A stretch of 64,000 nt of DNA from Burkholderiaceae bacterium. GTDB lineage: Bacteria > Pseudomonadota > Gammaproteobacteria > Burkholderiales > Burkholderiaceae_E. Of this stretch, positions 59,636 through 64,000 are shown piece after piece (within the stretch, counting starts at the first letter, position 1; each line of letters opens with the position of its first letter). The notes beneath the pieces are model-generated. The model did no database searches. It had not been told where the DNA came from and worked only from the letters and a program-made list of their open reading frames with translations. A program made the position numbers and the translations under genes. The stretch covers positions 3,220,484-3,284,483 of the forward strand of contig JAOSJU010000001.1 of assembly GCA_027493945.1 (NCBI GenBank), in the 5' to 3' direction.

Positions 59636-61434
59636 CAGAACGCGTACCCCACCGAGAGGTGCAGTCGCCAGCGGTGCACCGCCTGCCCATAGGCGAGGTC
59701 GAGGCTGACCGGCCCCACCGGCGAGCGCCAGCGCACGCCGGCGCCGTAGCCGCGCACCGCGCGGTAGTCGACCCAGCGGTCGGCCGCGTCGCCCATGTCG
59801 ATGAACGCCGCGCCGTACCACTTCGGCGCGATCGGGTGCTGGTACTCGAGGCTCCCCACCGCGAGCACCCGGCCGCCGACGATCGCACCGGCCTCGGGCA
59901 CGCCGAGCGACAGGTAGTCGTAGCCGCGGATCGATTGCGCGCCGCCGGTGCGGAACAGGTTCTCCGACGGGATATCCTGGCGCGAGGTGGCCAGCACGTA
60001 GCCGGCCTCCACCATCCCGATCAGCAGCCCGTCGCCGAGCACCGACTGCCGCGGCATCGGCCAGAAGCGCATCATCCGCGCATACAACCGCGCGAAGCTG
60101 CGATCGCTTCCGAGCCCGCGCGCCGCGCCCGACACCTGCGCGCTGATCGAATACCCGGAGCGCGGATCCACGGTCGAGTCGAGGCGGCGGCGGTTCCACG
60201 CATAGCCGAGCGTCAGCGCGCGGCGTCCGTCGTCGGTGGCCGACAGCGGCAGCGCGCGCTGCTCGAGCTGGTACTGCAGCGAGACGAAAATCTCGGTGTC
60301 CTCGGCGTGCTTGCCCTGACCGACGAACAGCGTCTGCTTGTCGGTCAGCTCGCCCTGCACGTCGAGCCGCTCGATGCGCGCGCCCGCCTGGTAGTAGTGG
60401 CCGCTCGCCTGCTGCGGCGTGCGCACGCTGGCGAACACGCGCCGGCGCACCGCCTGCCACAGCAGGCCGGAGTCGAGTTGCCAGCCGCGGCCGAGCAGGT
60501 TGCGGTGCTCGTAGCCGAGCAGGCCGCGCGGCCCCTCGTCGGTGCTGTAGCCCACGCCGAACATCGCGCGCTGCGTCTTGCGCTCGGTGACCTCGACCAT
60601 CACCGGCACCGTGGTGCGCGCCGGATCGGCTTCGACCGCGGCGAAGTCGGGCAGCACGCTCACGCCGTCGAAGTAGCCCGAGGCCCGCAGCCGCCCCTGC
60701 AGCGCGAGCAGCTGCTCGAAGCTGTACGGATCGCCCGCGCCGGCCCCGGCGTCGCCGGCCGCTTCCCACGGCACCAGCGCCTCGACGATCGAGCGGTCGT
60801 AGCGCGCCAGCCCCTTGATCGTGGTCGGGCCGAACGCGAGTCGCTCACCGGTGTCGATGCGCAGCGACAGCGAAGCCGCGGTGAGCCGCGGATCGACTTC
60901 GGCGCGGCTCGCGACGATGCGCGCGCGCACGAAGCCGTGCTGCTGCAGGATGTCGAGCAGCAGCCGCTTGCCCTGCTCCCATTCGTCGCTGCGAAAGAAC
61001 GCGCCCTCGGGCAGCGGCCAGCGCGCGACGAGCGTCTCGCGCATCTGCCGGGCCGACGCGGGCCCGTCGATCTCCGGGTCGACCCGGTTCACCGTGGTGC
61101 GCGCGCCCGCATCGACCTCGATGCGCACCCGCGGCAGCCCGCCGGCGGGCGGCTCGTCCACCGACACCGCGACGCGGCCCGAGAAGTAGCCCGCCGCGCG
61201 CACGATCGCGGCGGCTTCCTCCTTTGCGCGCTCGACGAACAGCGGCAGCTGCTCGCGATCGAAGCCGGGCTCCTCGCGCCAGCGCCCGAGCAGCGTGCGC
61301 TCGCTCAGGGGCTCGACCAGCTCCTCGGGCGCGTCGATCGAGAGTTCGTAGTTGGCCGCGCGCGCCGGCGCGGCCCACACCAGCACGGCGAACAGCGAAG
61401 CGACGGCGAAGGCGGCGGCCGGCGAGCGGGCCAT
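59635..61434 (-). CDS. tamA: Translocation and assembly module protein TamA
   Basis: About 599 residues from ATG 61434. Signal peptide core SPAAAFAVASLFAVLVWAA, cut near PARA-ANYE. POTRA-like domains fill residues about 30-265 (GYFSGRVAVSVDEPPAGGL, VNRVDPEIDG, RASGYFDGVSVL), then the BamA-type barrel, with RGLLGYEHRNLLGRG, FRTGGAQSIRGYDY (the conserved RGxxxx region) and the C-terminal HRWRLHLSVGYAF ending in Phe. TamA works with TamB, whose gene overlaps its stop (ATGA). Confidence 0.93.
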   Translation of the reverse strand: MARSPAAAFAVASLFAVLVWAAPARAANYELSIDAPEELVEPLSERTLLGRWREEPGFDREQLPLFVERAKEEAAAIVRAAGYFSGRVAVSVDEPPAGGLPRVRIEVDAGARTTVNRVDPEIDGPASARQMRETLVARWPLPEGAFFRSDEWEQGKRLLLDILQQHGFVRARIVASRAEVDPRLTAASLSLRIDTGERLAFGPTTIKGLARYDRSIVEALVPWEAAGDAGAGAGDPYSFEQLLALQGRLRASGYFDGVSVLPDFAAVEADPARTTVPVMVEVTERKTQRAMFGVGYSTDEGPRGLLGYEHRNLLGRGWQLDSGLLWQAVRRRVFASVRTPQQASGHYYQAGARIERLDVQGELTDKQTLFVGQGKHAEDTEIFVSLQYQLEQRALPLSATDDGRRALTLGYAWNRRRLDSTVDPRSGYSISAQVSGAARGLGSDRSFARLYARMMRFWPMPRQSVLGDGLLIGMVEAGYVLATSRQDIPSENLFRTGGAQSIRGYDYLSLGVPEAGAIVGGRVLAVGSLEYQHPIAPKWYGAAFIDMGDAADRWVDYRAVRGYGAGVRWRSPVGPVSLDLAYGQAVHRWRLHLSVGYAF

Positions 61435-61456
61435 GCTGGCGCGCCGCGACCCGGCG

Positions 61457-62518
61457 TCAGACCACGACGGTGGCGGCTGCGCCGGCGGGACGCTCGACGA
61501 CCTCGCCGATCCGGTAGACGGTTTCGCCGGCCGCGGCGAGCATCGCCCCGGCCGCGGCCGCGTCGGCAGCGTCGACGATGACCACCATGCCGATGCCGCA
61601 GTTGAACACCCGGTGCATCTCGGCATCGTCGACACCGCCGTGCCGCTGCAGCCAACCGAACAGCGGCGGCATCGTCCACGCGTCGCGATGCAGCACCGCC
61701 TGCAATCCGTCGGGGAGCACGCGCGGGACATTCCCGAGCAGCCCGCCGCCGGTGATGTGGGCGATGCCCTTTACCGGGACGCTGCGGATCAGCCCGAGCA
61801 TCGGCTGGACGTAGATGCGCGTGGGCGCGAGCACCGCGTCGGCGAATCGCCTGCCGTGGAAGTCGTCGTTCATCTGCGACGCGTCGATCGCCCCCCAGGC
61901 GCGCTCGATCACGCGGCGCACCAGCGAGTAGCCGTTCGAATGCGCGCCGCTCGAGGCGAGCCCCAGCACCGCGTCGCCGGCGGCAATGCGCGAGCCGTCG
62001 ATGATGGCCGACTTCTCGACCGCGCCGACCGCGAAGCCGGCCAGGTCGTACTCGCCGTCGGGGTACATGCCGGGCATCTCGGCGGTTTCGCCACCGATGA
62101 GTGCGCAGCCGGCGAGTTCGCAACCGCGCGCGATGCCGCCCACGACGCGCGCCGCAACCTCGACGTCGAGCTTGCCGCAGGCAAAGTAGTCGAGGAAGAA
62201 CAGCGGCTCGGCGCCCTGCACCAGGATGTCGTTGACGCTCATCGCGACCAGGTCGATGCCGACCGTGTCGTGGCCGTCGAGCGCGAACGCGAGCTTGAGC
62301 TTCGTGCCGACGCCGTCGGTGCCCGCGACCAGCACCGGCTCGCGATAGCGCTTCGGCACCTCGAACAGCGCGCCGAAGCCGCCGATTCCGCCCAGCACCC
62401 CCTCGCGCATCGTGCGCCGGGCCAGCGGCTTGATCCGGTCGACCAGCGCGTCGCCCGCGTCGATGTCGACGCCGGCGTCGCGGTAGGAAAGCGAAGAGCC
62501 TGGCAGCGTGGAACCCAT
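61457..62518 (-). CDS. purM: Phosphoribosylformylglycinamidine cyclo-ligase
   Basis: 353 residues from ATG 62518 ([20 protein letters not shown]). [62 protein letters not shown] and [15 protein letters not shown] are PurM hallmarks. It makes AIR in purine synthesis. It lies 23 bases upstream of the tamA start and is divergent from the AI-2E gene. Confidence 0.96.
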   Translation of the reverse strand: MGSTLPGSSLSYRDAGVDIDAGDALVDRIKPLARRTMREGVLGGIGGFGALFEVPKRYREPVLVAGTDGVGTKLKLAFALDGHDTVGIDLVAMSVNDILVQGAEPLFFLDYFACGKLDVEVAARVVGGIARGCELAGCALIGGETAEMPGMYPDGEYDLAGFAVGAVEKSAIIDGSRIAAGDAVLGLASSGAHSNGYSLVRRVIERAWGAIDASQMNDDFHGRRFADAVLAPTRIYVQPMLGLIRSVPVKGIAHITGGGLLGNVPRVLPDGLQAVLHRDAWTMPPLFGWLQRHGGVDDAEMHRVFNCGIGMVVIVDAADAAAAGAMLAAAGETVYRIGEVVERPAGAAATVVV

Positions 62519-62631
62519 GGCGACCCGATCCGAGGATGGCACGCCGGCGGCGGCCGATAGAATGTCGGGCTGGACGCGCCCGGCCGGGCAGGCGTCGCCC
62601 CATCATCGATGCGATTGTAGCTTCTCCGGAC

Positions 62632-63699
62632 ATGCCCCTGACCGAGCGCCAGCGCCAGACCGCGCTGTGGACCGTCGTCGCCGCCCTGCTGGCGTGGGCG
62701 CTGGTCGTGCTCGGCCCGATCCTCACGCCGTTCGCCGCGGCGGCGATCCTCGCCTACATCCTGGCACCGCCAGTGCGCTGGCTGCAGGCGCACCGCATTC
62801 CGCGCCTGGCCGCGGCGCTGCTGGTGATCCTGCTGGCGCTGCTGGCGCTGCTGGCGATCCTGCTGATCCTCGTGCCGATCACGCAGCAGGAGATCGCGCT
62901 GATCCGCCGCCAGTTTCCGGCGCTGGCGGCCTCGATCTCCGAGCGGCTGCTGCCGTGGCTGAACCAGACCTTCGGGCTCACGCTGAAGCTCGACATCGCG
63001 TCGCTGCGCGAGTGGCTGGCCGGCCAGCTCGCCGGCAGCGGCGAAGACTGGCTGGCCACGCTGCTGGGCTACGCGAAATCGGGCTGGGGGGCGGCGCTGC
63101 AGGTGATCGGCACCGTGTTCCTGGTGCCGGTGGTGCTGTTCTACCTGCTCACCGACTGGCCGGAGCTGGTCGCGCGTTCGCGCACGCTGATTCCGCCGCG
63201 CTGGGTCGCGCCGATCGACGAGGTGCTCGACGAGACCGACGCGCTGCTCGGCCAGTACCTGCGGGGCCAGCTGCTGGTCATGCTGTCGCTGGCGGCCTGG
63301 TTCTCGATCGCGCTGCTGGTGGCCGGGTTCGAACTCTGGCTGCCGATCGGCGTGCTCAGCGGCCTGCTGATCTTCATTCCGTACCTCGGCTTCGCTACCG
63401 GTTTCGCGTTCGCGCTGGTGGCCGGGATGCTGCAACTCGGGCCGCTCGCGGGCCTGGCCTGGGTGTCGGCGATCTACGGCATCGCGCAGGCGGTCGAGAG
63501 CACCTGGCTCACGCCGCGGCTGGTCGGCGAGCGCATCGGACTGCACCCGGTGGCGGTGATCTTCGCGCTGCTGGCCTTCGGCTCGCTGTTCGGATTCGTC
63601 GGCGTGCTGCTCGCGCTGCCGCTGGCGGCGATCACCGCGGTCGGACTGCGGCGGTTGCTGGCGGCCTGGCAGGCGAGCGAGTTCTACGGCCGTGGCTGA
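62632..63699 (+). CDS. AI-2E/PerM-family membrane permease
   Basis: 355 residues from ATG 62632 (MPLTERQRQTALWTVV). About eight helices in two groups around a polar middle (residues 105-170). YILAPPVRWLQ, LPVVLFYLLTDWPELV-like, YLRGQLLVMLSLAAWFSIAL, IPYLGFATGF, VESTWLTPRLVGERIGLHP and GFVGVLLALPLAAI are family motifs. Members export AI-2, sodium or protons or have unknown roles. In this lineage the gene follows purM and precedes hda, which is not in the window. Confidence 0.88.
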   Translation: MPLTERQRQTALWTVVAALLAWALVVLGPILTPFAAAAILAYILAPPVRWLQAHRIPRLAAALLVILLALLALLAILLILVPITQQEIALIRRQFPALAASISERLLPWLNQTFGLTLKLDIASLREWLAGQLAGSGEDWLATLLGYAKSGWGAALQVIGTVFLVPVVLFYLLTDWPELVARSRTLIPPRWVAPIDEVLDETDALLGQYLRGQLLVMLSLAAWFSIALLVAGFELWLPIGVLSGLLIFIPYLGFATGFAFALVAGMLQLGPLAGLAWVSAIYGIAQAVESTWLTPRLVGERIGLHPVAVIFALLAFGSLFGFVGVLLALPLAAITAVGLRRLLAAWQASEFYGRG

Positions 63700-64000
63700 A
63701 CTGGGGCGCCTTCTGCGCCGCTCGGCGCGTTCGCGACAGGCGGCAACGGGCGGGAGCCGGGCCGATGCGATGCGATGCGGCGAGCCGACCGAAGCGCTGA
63801 CCGCGGCGGTCGGTGCTTGGCACCGACTGCCCTGCGCTGCTCGCCTCGGGGTCGTGCGGCGCAACTCGCTGCGCTCGCTTCGCGAGCTCCGCTCAGACAG
63901 GGCGCCGCAAGTCAGAAGTACGAAGCGCGCTTCGCGCGCCGACCCCGAGGCTGCGCTGCTCGGCGCCGCAGACATCGCTCCGGTCGGCTCGCCGCATCGC
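63700..64000. repeat. Gene-free right end with a 20-bp inverted repeat
   Basis: I see no coding region. 63772-63791 and 63981-64000 are perfect 20-bp inverted repeats, with a further near match inside them and another inner pair (CTCGGGGTCG near 63847; CGACCCCGAG near 63942). The right arm reaches the last base of the window, so the repeat may be longer. CGCTGCGCTCGCTTCGCG in the middle is low-complexity GC-rich sequence. Confidence 0.6.

Overview
The window comes from a high-GC betaproteobacterium, most likely a member of the Burkholderiales or a close relative. The evidence is gene order: rpsU, yqeY, dnaG and rpoD form the classical macromolecular-synthesis cluster, and queG, tsaE, amiC, mutL, miaA, purM and an AI-2E-family permease occur together. 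The genome encodes a cytochrome cd1 nitrite reductase (NirS), a small cytochrome c and a Crp/Fnr-type regulator, so the organism can probably reduce nitrite to nitric oxide.

Layout. (1) 1-3001: the end of a respiratory gene cluster. It holds the heme-b gamma subunit of a type II DMSO-reductase-family molybdoenzyme, a universal-stress/PCP_red fusion protein and a NirJ-like radical SAM protein that also ends in a PCP_red domain. (2) About 3090-12600: an accessory region, visibly less GC-rich in parts. It has a Fic remnant, a small HTH protein, a 273-bp nested inverted-repeat element, an IS110-family insertion whose outer edge lies in a palindrome that recurs at 40.5 kb, a metallo-beta-lactamase-fold protein, small secreted and membrane proteins, a LuxR-type regulator, a CAT-anticodon tRNA and several toxin-antitoxin modules (HepT/MntA, a TumE/TumA-like pair, an orphan VapB). 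A VapBC-like pair follows at 13.9-14.6 kb. (3) 12.6-28.7 kb: mostly core genes, including a DMT transporter, the rpoD-dnaG-yqeY-rpsU operon, an AAA ATPase, two related diguanylate cyclases around a flavoprotein, tsaD, plsY, ybaK and a ketopantoate reductase. (4) 28.7-40.4 kb: a six-gene Mrp/Pha cation/proton antiporter operon with 4-10 nt overlaps, glutathione reductase, a LysR/azoreductase divergent pair, a pirin, XerD and a chalcone-isomerase-like secreted protein. (5) 40.4-47.0 kb: a TonB-dependent receptor, then nirS, cytochrome c, a propeller-like secreted protein and the Crp/Fnr regulator; nirS has a well-placed FNR-type box. (6) 47-63.7 kb: queG, tsaE, amiC, a degenerate response regulator, dedA, mutL, a Bcr/CflA pump, miaA, tamB, tamA, purM and an AI-2E permease.

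Twelve genes, including the essential rpoD and dnaG, are interrupted by single apparent frameshifts (tamB by two). Most lie at 2-4 base G/C runs and are repaired by adding or removing one base. I therefore treat them as probable consensus errors and annotate each gene as one full-length CDS with the break noted. Positions were read by eye; frameshift sites are accurate to a few bases.
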